From Methylacidiphilum caldifontis (GTDB taxonomy: Bacteria > Verrucomicrobiota > Verrucomicrobiia > Methylacidiphilales > CAMAQI01), in the NCBI GenBank assembly GCA_945860255.1, contig CAMAQI010000174.1, positions 1-5,150 on the forward strand: DNA of 5,150 nt, in the 5' to 3' direction. The notes beneath the pieces are model-generated. The model was not told the DNA's origin. It worked only from the letters and a program-made list of their open reading frames with translations, and did no database searches. Of the stretch, positions 1 to 5,110 are shown piece after piece (positions within the stretch are counted from its first letter, which is position 1; each line of letters opens with the position of its first letter). The position numbers and the translations under genes are program-made.

Positions 1-51
1 GTCGGAAAAGTTCCCTCCATTCGACCAAGTAAAATCAAAGAACTGCATTAA
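1..51 (+). CDS. Possible C-terminal tail of an upstream gene (partial)
   Basis: Frame 1 is open from the left edge and encodes 16 residues (VGKVPSIRPSKIKELH) before a TAA at 49-51. The basic, lysine-rich ending is typical of a real protein C-terminus. It sits ahead of a perfect terminator hairpin on the same strand, which fits the end of a transcription unit. Too little is visible to name a family. Frame 2 is also open across this stretch, to about 220, but it runs through the terminator and looks non-coding, so frame 1 is preferred with low confidence. Confidence 0.3.
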   Translation, partial: VGKVPSIRPSKIKELH

Positions 52-57
52 AACACT

Positions 58-111
58 TTCCTCGGAGGGGATACGGCTCTGCGGGGACGCAACCGGAGCA
101 CTCACGAGGAA
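58..111 (+). ncRNA. Possible folded RNA element ahead of the terminator
   Basis: TTCCTCG (58-64) is perfectly complementary to CGAGGAA (105-111). Nested inside are GCTC (76-79) with GAGC (96-99), and TGCG (80-83) with CGCA (88-91), closing a GGGA loop at 84-87. The result is a long arm with a purine-rich internal loop (65-75 opposite 100-104) and a four-base bulge (92-95). A strong terminator follows at 158-187. This could be a small RNA, a structured 3' untranslated region or a riboswitch-like leader. I could not match it to a known class, and no transcription evidence exists here. The fold is seen in the sequence; the role is inferred. Confidence 0.27.
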
Positions 112-157
112 CTGCCACCCCGTTACTCTTCTTCCCTCAAGGAAAAGAAACGCAAAA

Positions 158-187
158 ACCCCTGATGAACTCGCGTTCATCAGGGGT
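158..187 (+). terminator. Strong intrinsic terminator
   Basis: A perfect 13-bp stem (ACCCCTGATGAAC at 158-170, complement at 175-187) closes a TCGC loop and is followed by a pyrimidine tail, CTTTCTTTAT (188-197). A run of A lies immediately upstream at 154-158, so weak activity on the minus strand is also possible. It would end transcription of the gene finishing near 51 and of any RNA at 58-111. Confidence 0.8.
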
Positions 188-218
188 CTTTCTTTATCTG
201 AAAATATCCACCACTTAA

Positions 219-927
219 TCTGACTCAACCTCCCTCAATTATTTTGAACCGCTACAAGAGTTTTGGATCGAGGAACCCTCTTTTGATCTCTTACTCGTGG
301 ATGAACAGTGGGATCTTTTAAACCATACTCAGGCAAATTTCTGGACTCTTGCCTCTCTTCAATCCTGTCTCGACCCCATCGGACTTGAATATGTCGAGAG
401 CTTTATTCCCTCCTACAATACCAACGTCCAACGTCATGTCTTTCGTAAAGGGGCTCCTGTGCTCTGTGAAAATAATTTTGAAGGGATCTCTCCTCATCTC
501 CTCCGAATGAAGGCGGCTTATGAAAAACGCTTCGATTCACTCCCTGTCAAAAAAACACTTGAAGCGCGTCGTATGGGAAAAAAAATTGCAGTGATCAGCG
601 CCTCGCGACGCACTCAAGTCTACTTGAACCAAATTCAAATCCTCCCCATTGAATACATCATCGACGAAATCCCTCAGCGTCAAAATCATTGGATCCCAGG
701 AAGAGGAATCCCCGTCCTCCCCCCTGATTTCTTAAAAAAACACCCTGTTGATATTCTCATGATCTCCCACGCTTCCGAACTCGAGGGATATAAATCCCAT
801 TTTCCCGATTTTAAGGGCGAATGGATTGCTCGTTTTGGGTCATAATCAACGCTTCCAAAATACATTCTATGATCCTGCGACATCGATCGATTTTATTGAT
901 GGGCGTTGGTTTCGTCTTATGACGTGA
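219..927 (+). pseudogene. Truncated, frameshifted sugar C-methyltransferase (C-terminal domain remnant)
   Basis: The intact stretch runs from the codon after a TAA (216-218) to a TAA at 843-845; a GTG at 297 would give 182 residues. Its last third resembles the C-terminal domain of SAM-dependent C-methyltransferases of the TylC3/EvaC type (Pfam Methyltransf_14). Counting from the GTG, GKKIAVISASRRTQVYLNQI begins near residue 94, IEYIIDEIPQ near 118, GRGIPVLPPDF near 134 and PVDILMISHASELEG near 150. These enzymes methylate deoxysugar carbons and are usually about 400 residues. The N-terminal zinc-binding and Rossmann methyltransferase parts are absent here. In the +1 frame at 838-927 the protein continues convincingly (GHNQRFQNTFYDPATSIDF through WFRLMT, stop TGA 925-927). 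One extra base, probably a G in the GGG at 837-839, therefore explains the early stop. It follows directly after a terminator and no ribosome binding site was recognised. Loss of the catalytic domain plus the shift makes function unlikely. The family call is moderately sure. Confidence 0.66.
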
Positions 928-1094
928 TCCCCCGACTTGTCGCATGCGCGTCAACCTAAGGAATACATTCAAAGGCATTTTCTCACACACTCCCTGCGCA
1001 AAAGCGCATGTTTACAGCGGGAAAGAAATTGGAGAGCCGAGGGAAAACCTTCGTAAAACGAAATCAAATCCATGGAATCTAAAAGGTTTGAATT

Positions 1095-1140
1095 GGGGTA
1101 ACAGGGATTCAACCAACCAGAAACGGGGTAGCAGGGGTTT
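1095..1140. repeat. Imperfect tandem repeat, 30-bp period
   Basis: GGGGTAACAGGGATTC (1095-1110) recurs as GGGGTAGCAGGGGTTT (1125-1140). The copies differ at only a few positions, and the 14 bases between them are unrelated. On the minus strand the copies read as a repeated NPCYP in an otherwise implausible frame. Two copies are too few to call a satellite or CRISPR array. This could be a remnant of a larger repeat family in the genome. Confidence 0.4.
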
Positions 1141-1146
1141 CGTAGA

Positions 1147-1282
1147 GAGCGCAAAGAACACGAAGTGGGAAATAGAACGAAAGCTTGTTTTCGAGAGCTT
1201 TTTAAAAATAGGGAGGATGCTCGCAAGAGCAGTGGTCAGAACGAGGGGGGGGAGGGGTGCATTTCACTTCGTGTCGTTGCTC
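1147..1282. repeat. Imperfect inverted repeat, MITE-like or structured element
   Basis: The left arm at 1147-1173 and the right arm at 1261-1282 are inverted copies. They share a perfect nine-base core (CACGAAGTG at 1159-1167, CACTTCGTG at 1265-1273), plus AAAT/ATTT at the inner ends and GAGC/GCTC at the outer ends, with small indels between. The 87-bp interior contains a perfect TGCTC/GAGCA hairpin with a GCAA tetraloop (1218-1231) and an eight-G run (1245-1252). The geometry would suit a miniature inverted-repeat element or a long RNA stem. No target-site duplication was recognised, so mobility is only inferred. Confidence 0.38.
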
Positions 1283-1363
1283 CTAGTGAAGTAAACTTCC
1301 TAAAATCTATAAACATCTTACGATCAGATGGTTATGAAAAATACAATTTTAATGGGGAGCCGA

Positions 1364-1431
1364 CTCCAAAAGGGTTTGGAGGAGACGATCCGATGCCGCA
1401 GCAGCGGGAGAGGAGATTGCAGGACGCAATC
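1364..1431. repeat. Cluster of three perfect small hairpins
   Basis: Three stems follow one another. CTCCAAA (1364-1370) pairs with TTTGGAG (1375-1381) around AGGG. CCGC (1396-1399) pairs with GCGG (1404-1407) around AGCA. GATTGC (1415-1420) pairs with GCAATC (1426-1431) around AGGAC. The cluster lies 54 bp beyond the stop codon of the minus-strand aminomutase, so it may act in its 3' untranslated region. It could also be a REP-like repeat. None of the stems is followed closely by a U tract on either strand, so a classic intrinsic terminator is not supported. Confidence 0.4.
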
Positions 1432-1485
1432 CGAATGAGACGAACGTCGAATGCCGCCGTTGCTACGCTTTGGAGAGCCAAGAAG

Positions 1486-2667
1486 TCAACATGCGGCCGG
1501 CTCTTTGACAAGAGGTCGAATGACCTCCTCCCCCTCCGTAGCCGGTTCACGATACTCGAAGAGCTCTCCCTTATAATTCTTTAAAATCCAACGATCCGGC
1601 TCTTTGGCGACAACGTAGTCTGGATTCAACGGAATCTTCCCCCCCCCGCCTGGACCATCCACGACATACTGCGGAACGGCATAGCCCGTGGTATGACCTC
1701 GGATCTGCTCCATGATCTCCAATCCTCTTTGAATCGGAACACGAAAATGAGCCGAGCCTTGTATCAAATCACACTGATACAAATAATAAGGACGAACTCG
1801 ACAACGCAATAGTTTCTGAAACAGGGTCTTCAAAATCTCTGGATCATCGTTGATCCCCTTGAGTAGAACCGCCTGATTGCCCAACGGAATCCCCGCATCT
1901 GCTAAACGCCCCAAAGCCGCTTGAACCTCGGTCGTTAATTCTTTGGGATGGTTGGTATGCACACTCATCCAAAGGGGATGAAATTCTTTGAGCATCGCGA
2001 CCAGTGCCGGGGTAATCCGTTGAGGAAGAAAGATCGGAATCCGACTCCCAATCCGAATAAATTCAATGTGCGGAATATCCCGGATCGCCTTTAAAATCGT
2101 CTGCAATTTTTGGTCCGAAAGCAGTAGCGGATCTCCCCCCGAGAGCAATACATCGCGAATCTCCGTATGCTCCTTGAGGTAATTAATCGCCCGGGCAAAA
2201 TCGGTCTCTAAATGCTGCTCTCCTACCCCGCTCACAACTCGACTCCGTGTGCAGTAACGACAGTAAGCCGCACAACGATCGGTGACTAAAAAAAGAACAC
2301 GATCCGGATAGCGATGAACTAACCCCGGAACCGGCATCGATTCATCTTCGCCACAGGGATCGAGTAACTCCCCAGGACTTTGGATACTCTCCCCCTCTCG
2401 AGGAATCACCTGTTGTCGAATCGGACAAAGGGGATCATTCGGATCGATTAAATTAAAATAATGCGGAGTAATCCCAAGAGCGAGTTTTGTTTCTGAAAAA
2501 GCGACCCCCGCCAGTTCATCAGGAGTCAGTAAAAGCTTTGAAGAAAGTTGATCGAGTCGACTGACCCGATTTCGTAATTGCCAGCTCCAATCATTCCACT
2601 CGGAATCAGAGGCCGCAGCCCAATGTCCCTTCCCAGCGGGAATAAAATCGCGAAATGTCGATTGCAT
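1486..2667 (-). CDS. kamA: Lysine 2,3-aminomutase (radical SAM, PLP-dependent)
   Basis: This enzyme is predicted to interconvert L-lysine and L-beta-lysine in the cytoplasm, using SAM, a 4Fe-4S cluster and PLP. It has 393 residues. An N-terminal WNDWSWQLRNR signature (24-34) leads into a radical-SAM barrel with cluster cysteines C132, C136 and C139 (RCAAYCRYC) and a LSGGDPL motif near 175. D300 (YQCDL) and D337 (VVDGP) match the two aspartates of clostridial KamA that bind the substrate side-chain amine. K344 in PGGGGK is the PLP lysine. All these sites are offset by a constant seven residues from the Clostridium subterminale enzyme. The short EpmB branch (about 340 residues) is therefore less likely, as is glutamate 2,3-aminomutase, which changes both aspartates. 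The zinc-site cysteines of the clostridial enzyme (C268 and the C-terminal trio) appear absent. The ATG at 2667 lacks a clear Shine-Dalgarno sequence. It lies 52 bp downstream of the LolA-like gene on the same strand. Confidence 0.92.
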   Translation of the reverse strand: MQSTFRDFIPAGKGHWAAASDSEWNDWSWQLRNRVSRLDQLSSKLLLTPDELAGVAFSETKLALGITPHYFNLIDPNDPLCPIRQQVIPREGESIQSPGELLDPCGEDESMPVPGLVHRYPDRVLFLVTDRCAAYCRYCTRSRVVSGVGEQHLETDFARAINYLKEHTEIRDVLLSGGDPLLLSDQKLQTILKAIRDIPHIEFIRIGSRIPIFLPQRITPALVAMLKEFHPLWMSVHTNHPKELTTEVQAALGRLADAGIPLGNQAVLLKGINDDPEILKTLFQKLLRCRVRPYYLYQCDLIQGSAHFRVPIQRGLEIMEQIRGHTTGYAVPQYVVDGPGGGGKIPLNPDYVVAKEPDRWILKNYKGELFEYREPATEGEEVIRPLVKEPAAC

Positions 2668-2685
2668 GATTAACTTGTAAAAACC

Positions 2686-2713
2686 AGCCTAAGTCCTCTT
2701 CAATTTCTGTCAA
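2686..2713 (-). promoter_or_regulatory. Possible internal promoter for the aminomutase gene
   Basis: On the minus strand a consensus TTGACA (2713-2708) is followed after 16 bases by TAGGCT (2691-2686), a weak -10. Transcription would start about 10 bases before the ATG at 2667, which has no Shine-Dalgarno sequence, so a near-leaderless transcript is conceivable. The poor -10 keeps this uncertain. The gene may simply be read through from the LolA-like gene. Confidence 0.25.
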
Positions 2714-2719
2714 GTGGGG

Positions 2720-3448
2720 TTAAATCCCTGACTTTCCCGGCTCCCCTTTACGGATATCAATCCAAGTCCTTGAAGAGGAGAGATCCCTGCCGGGAATCAT
2801 CGTTGACACCTGCATCTCCTGAATCACATAAGCGACACCAATCTTCTGGATCCCGTTGACCTCCACCCGCTTAACAACATCCCCTTTGGCATTAAAGGCA
2901 TCCACCTGAAGAAAGGCATAATATTGAGTGCTCACCCAATATTTCGCTTTTGTATAAGAACTGACCTGACCGGCATTCGGCTTTGCCTCAAAAACCCAAG
3001 TCGGAAGGGTCTTAATCGAATCCTTTCCGACCGATTTGACCTCATCCCAGCGCAGAAACTCCATCCCTAAATCCTCAAAAGTGATATCGGTATCGAGGAT
3101 CGATTTTAAACGCTCTTTTCCAACCACCGGCTTCCAAGCCTCACCAGAGCTTGAACGTTTCTCCATAACACTTTGATCCGGATTTAACAGCACCCGCAGT
3201 TGGAGTGGTTGATCTTGAAATTCATAAACCATTTCCCGGCCTTTCGTGCGCAGAACAATCGGGTACTTCTTCTTTTCCGTCCGGACGTAACCCTCCAACT
3301 TAAAGTCTTGGAGTTGTAGATTCCGCCAAAGCCGAGCGAGCACGTAATCGACCGGCGGAGAAAGTTGTGCCGGAGTACTTTGCGAAACACCAAACGCGGT
3401 CGCAAAGAGAAAAAATGAGAGCGTGAACAAAAAATGAGAATATTTCAT
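2720..3448 (-). CDS. LolA-like outer membrane lipoprotein-sorting protein
   Basis: A predicted periplasmic protein of 242 residues. It has a signal peptide (MKYSHF followed by a hydrophobic core to about residue 19), likely cleaved after G20 (A-F-G). No lipobox cysteine is present, so it should be soluble. The mature part resembles the LolA-like/outer-membrane lipoprotein-sorting family. DITFEDLGMEFLRW lies at 121-134, a strand-rich stretch from YWVSTQYYAFLQVDAF runs at 170-185, and a terminal SSRTWIDI occurs near 225-232. The family fold is an open half-barrel that binds lipids or lipoproteins, and many members sit near envelope transporters. No transporter is visible here, so the cargo is unknown. 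The ATG at 3448 is supported by GGAGGG (3462-3457) nine bases upstream and by a TATAAT box. It is the first visible gene of a probable two-gene unit with the aminomutase, with no obvious metabolic link between them. Confidence 0.75.
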   Translation of the reverse strand: MKYSHFLFTLSFFLFATAFGVSQSTPAQLSPPVDYVLARLWRNLQLQDFKLEGYVRTEKKKYPIVLRTKGREMVYEFQDQPLQLRVLLNPDQSVMEKRSSSGEAWKPVVGKERLKSILDTDITFEDLGMEFLRWDEVKSVGKDSIKTLPTWVFEAKPNAGQVSSYTKAKYWVSTQYYAFLQVDAFNAKGDVVKRVEVNGIQKIGVAYVIQEMQVSTMIPGRDLSSSRTWIDIRKGEPGKSGI

Positions 3449-3456
3449 AGGAGTAT

Positions 3457-3462
3457 CCCTCC
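3457..3462 (-). promoter_or_regulatory. Shine-Dalgarno site of the LolA-like gene
   Basis: GGAGGG on the minus strand lies eight bases before the ATG at 3448-3446. It is the clearest ribosome binding site in the window and fixes the start of the gene. Confidence 0.65.
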
Positions 3463-3505
3463 ATCATGCAATCGATCGCTCATGAGACGAGAAGAAACTT
3501 TTTTT

Positions 3506-3534
3506 ATTATAAACCTGGTAAGCCCAGATGAAAC
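3506..3534 (-). promoter_or_regulatory. Probable sigma-70-type promoter of the LolA-like gene
   Basis: A perfect TATAAT (3511-3506) lies 17 bases from a weak -35, GTTTCA (3534-3529). Transcription would start near 3499 and give an untranslated leader of about 50 bases ending in the GGAGGG site. The -35 overlaps the first codons of the plus-strand small ORF. A TATAAA on the plus strand (3508-3513) shares the same AT core but has no recognisable -35, so a divergent promoter is not claimed. Confidence 0.5.
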
Positions 3535-3665
3535 TTTTGATGGATTCATTTGGAAATCCACATGGCTCAAATATGACATTGGAATGGGCTATAAATCCTA
3601 ATGATACTCAAGATGAGGCAGAACAAGCCGCTTCAAAAATCCTAGAATCGATCCGTACTCCATAA
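3528..3665 (+). CDS. Small ORF of unknown function, possibly a 5'-truncated gene
   Basis: An ATG-to-TAA frame of 45 codons. It starts MKLLMDSFGNPHGSNM, continues through TLEWAINPNDTQDEAEQAA and ends SKILESIRTP. The composition is protein-like, with an acidic, helical-looking second half (DEAEQAASKILESI). The frame is closed by a TAA at 3519-3521, so any longer ancestor was cut at or before this point. No good ribosome binding site precedes the ATG. The next gene begins 6 bases after its stop on the same strand, which suggests cotranscription or coupling. I do not recognise a family. It could be a complete small protein or the C-terminal tail of a lost gene once paired with the phosphoesterase. 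Confidence 0.4.
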   Translation: MKLLMDSFGNPHGSNMTLEWAINPNDTQDEAEQAASKILESIRTP

Positions 3666-3671
3666 ACATTA

Positions 3672-4160
3672 ATGAAAATCATCGTCATTGCGGATGAAGA
3701 TGAACTGGTAGGGCAGCTTCCAGAACAAAAAGCAATGGGTCGCTATGGATGTCCAAAGGCTTTTGCTGTTAAAGGAAATCACGACTCTTCGGGAAAGTTT
3801 AAATCGAATGTGGAGGACCTTCATTTGTCGGTTGTAGAATACCAAGGACTAAAGTTTGGAGGATTTGAAGGAAGCTGGAAATACAAGCCAAATGGAAATT
3901 ACTTGTATGAACAAGATTATGTAGAGAAAGTTCTGAGCTCTTTTCCACGTGTGGATATTTTCATCGCGCACAACTCTCCCTGGGGAATTCACCAAAGAGA
4001 TGAAGAGACACATCAAGGGTTTCGAGGATTCCTCTCTTATATTGAAAAGACCCAGCCCGGGATATTTTTACATGGACATCAGCACGTCAATTCGCAGACC
4101 AAATTAGGAAATACGGAAATCGTTGGGGTGTATGGGGAGCAGGTTATTGAGATTGAATAG
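3672..4160 (+). CDS. Metallophosphoesterase family protein, apparently missing the GD motif
   Basis: A calcineurin-like metallophosphoesterase of 162 residues. These enzymes hydrolyse phosphoester bonds at a two-metal centre; the substrate here is unknown. It begins with strand MKIIVIADEDE, which carries the first metal aspartate (D8) in the ADE form seen in some subfamilies. GNHD follows at 35-38, then AHNSP with H100, and HGHQH with H134, H136 and H138. Between motif I and GNHD, homologues as I recall them carry a segment of roughly 15-20 residues ending or centred on CGD, which supplies the bridging aspartate. Here K20-A21 runs straight into MGRYGCPK. That suggests an in-frame deletion at about nt 3731-3737, and an inactive or altered enzyme. 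The rest (FGGFEGSWKYKPNGNYLYEQ, 62-81) looks well kept. It follows the small ORF by 6 bp and is convergent with the gene at 4181, 20 bp away. No strong ribosome binding site is visible. Confidence 0.7.
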   Translation: MKIIVIADEDELVGQLPEQKAMGRYGCPKAFAVKGNHDSSGKFKSNVEDLHLSVVEYQGLKFGGFEGSWKYKPNGNYLYEQDYVEKVLSSFPRVDIFIAHNSPWGIHQRDEETHQGFRGFLSYIEKTQPGIFLHGHQHVNSQTKLGNTEIVGVYGEQVIEIE

Positions 4161-4180
4161 TGAGACGATGGATCACTCGC

Positions 4181-4474
4181 TTATAAAATGGTAATGCCAT
4201 CGGATTCTCCAATTAATTGAATCATACCGTCTGGAGAAACTATTTCGATTTTTTCATTAAATTCATTTCGTTCTTTAACTTCTATCATTTGCCCATCCAA
4301 TGGCCCAATTCCAGGAATTTTACCATCAGTGGGATAAACGGTTTGAGGACAGCGTGCAATGCGCTCCCAAGTTTGAGTCATATAAAGGCCTCGACCAGAA
4401 TGGGAAAGAGTAAGAAGATATTTTCCATCTTTACTGAATCCTATGGCCATTAAACCCCCTATTAAAAGATGCAT
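4181..4474 (-). CDS. Small conserved-looking protein with a beta-propeller-like blade
   Basis: A 97-residue protein of unknown function. The segment GFSKDGKYLLTLSHSGRG (12-29) followed by YMTQTWERIAR resembles one blade of a WD40-type or YncE-type propeller. A second partial blade (VSPDGMIQLIGESDG, 79-93) lies at the end. The protein is too short for a whole propeller, so it may oligomerise or be a stand-alone small domain. There is no signal peptide or convincing membrane helix. The ATG at 4474 lies 4 bases after the stop of the TOPRIM gene, which suggests translational coupling. An alternative start at Met9 (4450) has an AGGGGG site (4460-4455) four bases upstream and would remove the hydrophobic MHLLIGGL; it may be the true start. 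Its place after a probable defence nuclease raises the idea of an accessory or control role, which is only inferred. Confidence 0.6.
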   Translation of the reverse strand: MHLLIGGLMAIGFSKDGKYLLTLSHSGRGLYMTQTWERIARCPQTVYPTDGKIPGIGPLDGQMIEVKERNEFNEKIEIVSPDGMIQLIGESDGITIL

Positions 4475-4478
4475 AGGT

Positions 4479-5099
4479 TTATTTGTTTTTTAGTCCTATT
4501 TTCTTTAAAAAAAGATCAAGGTCCGGCTCAAAGTTTGATGCTCTTATTAAATCTTCTAACGTAAATTTTCTTGCATATTCACTGGCCGGAATTCCCTTCC
4601 TGTAGTTAGGCCATTTTTGTTTTAATAAACTCAGACAATCAGATGCTTTAAATGATTTATTTTCATTCCCTTTAAACACCTTAAGAATGAGAGCTTCAAG
4701 TTTTGGTTTTTGAACGATGAGAATAATATTATTTTTAGCCGCTTCCAATCGCAGTTCTTCAATCGTCCAATCGTTTCCGAGATCAGCCCGATCGGCATCA
4801 ATGATTAAATATTTTCCAGAAAACTTAACGGTTTTTTGTCTCCCAAGTTTTTCTTTTAGTATTGTTAACATATAAGGGTAACTTCGCCCCCCTAATACCT
4901 CTGAATTAAAATGGATTTTTAGCCCTTCATTGCTCGCCAAATCCAAGATCCATTTAAAAAATGATCGTTCAGACTCTCCTTCACAGCCTAAAAAATACGG
5001 GGTTTGAGGTGGTCCCCATTCTTCGACCAGAAGCTTATTTAAATAAGCTATGGTGGTTGGGACTGAGGAGATCGTAAGAGAAGGGAGAATGATCTTCAA
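4479..5099 (-). CDS. RloB-like TOPRIM-fold nuclease (probable phage-defence component)
   Basis: A 206-residue cytoplasmic protein. YFLGCEGESERSFFKWI (35-51) carries the TOPRIM-like glutamate loop (E40, E42, E44). A strand ending YLIIDADRAD (97-106) supplies the acidic DxD pair (D101, D103), and QKPKLEALILKVF (130-142) matches the later P-x-x-E-x-x-x-L motif of RloB/AbiLii-type proteins. Family members are metal-dependent nucleases, normally working with an AAA ATPase such as RloA or AbiLi, that cut nucleic acid during phage infection. No ATPase is visible; it would be expected upstream, beyond the right edge. The frame stays open to the edge, but TTG at 5099 has AAGGA (5110-5106) six bases away and gives a normal family length, so this start is favoured. 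DUF4276- or DUF4435-type TOPRIM proteins are alternatives. Base composition is noticeably AT-richer than the aminomutase block, consistent with transfer. Confidence 0.62.
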   Translation of the reverse strand: MKIILPSLTISSVPTTIAYLNKLLVEEWGPPQTPYFLGCEGESERSFFKWILDLASNEGLKIHFNSEVLGGRSYPYMLTILKEKLGRQKTVKFSGKYLIIDADRADLGNDWTIEELRLEAAKNNIILIVQKPKLEALILKVFKGNENKSFKASDCLSLLKQKWPNYRKGIPASEYARKFTLEDLIRASNFEPDLDLFLKKIGLKNK

Positions 5100-5105
5100 G
5101 CTTAA

Positions 5106-5110
5106 TCCTT
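5106..5110 (-). promoter_or_regulatory. Ribosome binding site deciding a TTG start
   Basis: AAGGA on the minus strand lies six bases before TTG (5099-5097). No ATG or GTG occurs in frame between here and the window edge, so this site is the main reason for placing the start of the TOPRIM gene at 5099. Confidence 0.5.

Larger units (their letters stand above)
928..1485. other. Gene-poor spacer with several repeats and hairpins
   Basis: No convincing gene was found in these 558 bases. Open frames exist on both strands, but their translations are rich in Arg, Ser and Cys, overlap one another and show no family resemblance. The stretch holds a small hairpin with TGCGC arms (995-1008, AAAA loop), two imperfect copies of a GGGGTARCAGGG motif, an imperfect inverted repeat and a cluster of three perfect hairpins, described separately. 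It separates the decayed methyltransferase from the convergent aminomutase and may be the footprint of one or more lost mobile elements. Confidence 0.6.

Noticed and set aside
64..111. Loose similarity of GGAGCACTCACGAG to SAH riboswitch segments
   Set aside because: The conserved GAGCGCTGC and CAGGCTCGG parts and the pseudoknot are missing.
162..168. CTGATGA, the hammerhead ribozyme core sequence
   Set aside because: It is fully base-paired inside the perfect terminator stem, and the matching GAAA core strand is absent.
2..220. Long frame-2 open stretch on the plus strand
   Set aside because: It passes through a perfect terminator, has no start signal or recognisable motif, and its composition is uninformative.
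995..1008. Perfect TGCGC/GCGCA hairpin as a terminator
   Set aside because: The stem is short and no T run follows on either strand.
1095..1140. Start of a CRISPR array
   Set aside because: There are only two imperfect copies with a 14-base gap, and no cas-like gene is visible.
944..1584. Overlapping open frames on both strands in the spacer
   Set aside because: Composition is unlike protein, there are no family motifs, they overlap each other and they run into the 3' end of the well-supported aminomutase.
4159..4177. AGTGA/TCACT inverted repeat between the convergent genes
   Set aside because: Only 5 bp with a nine-base loop and no U tract; too weak to call a terminator.
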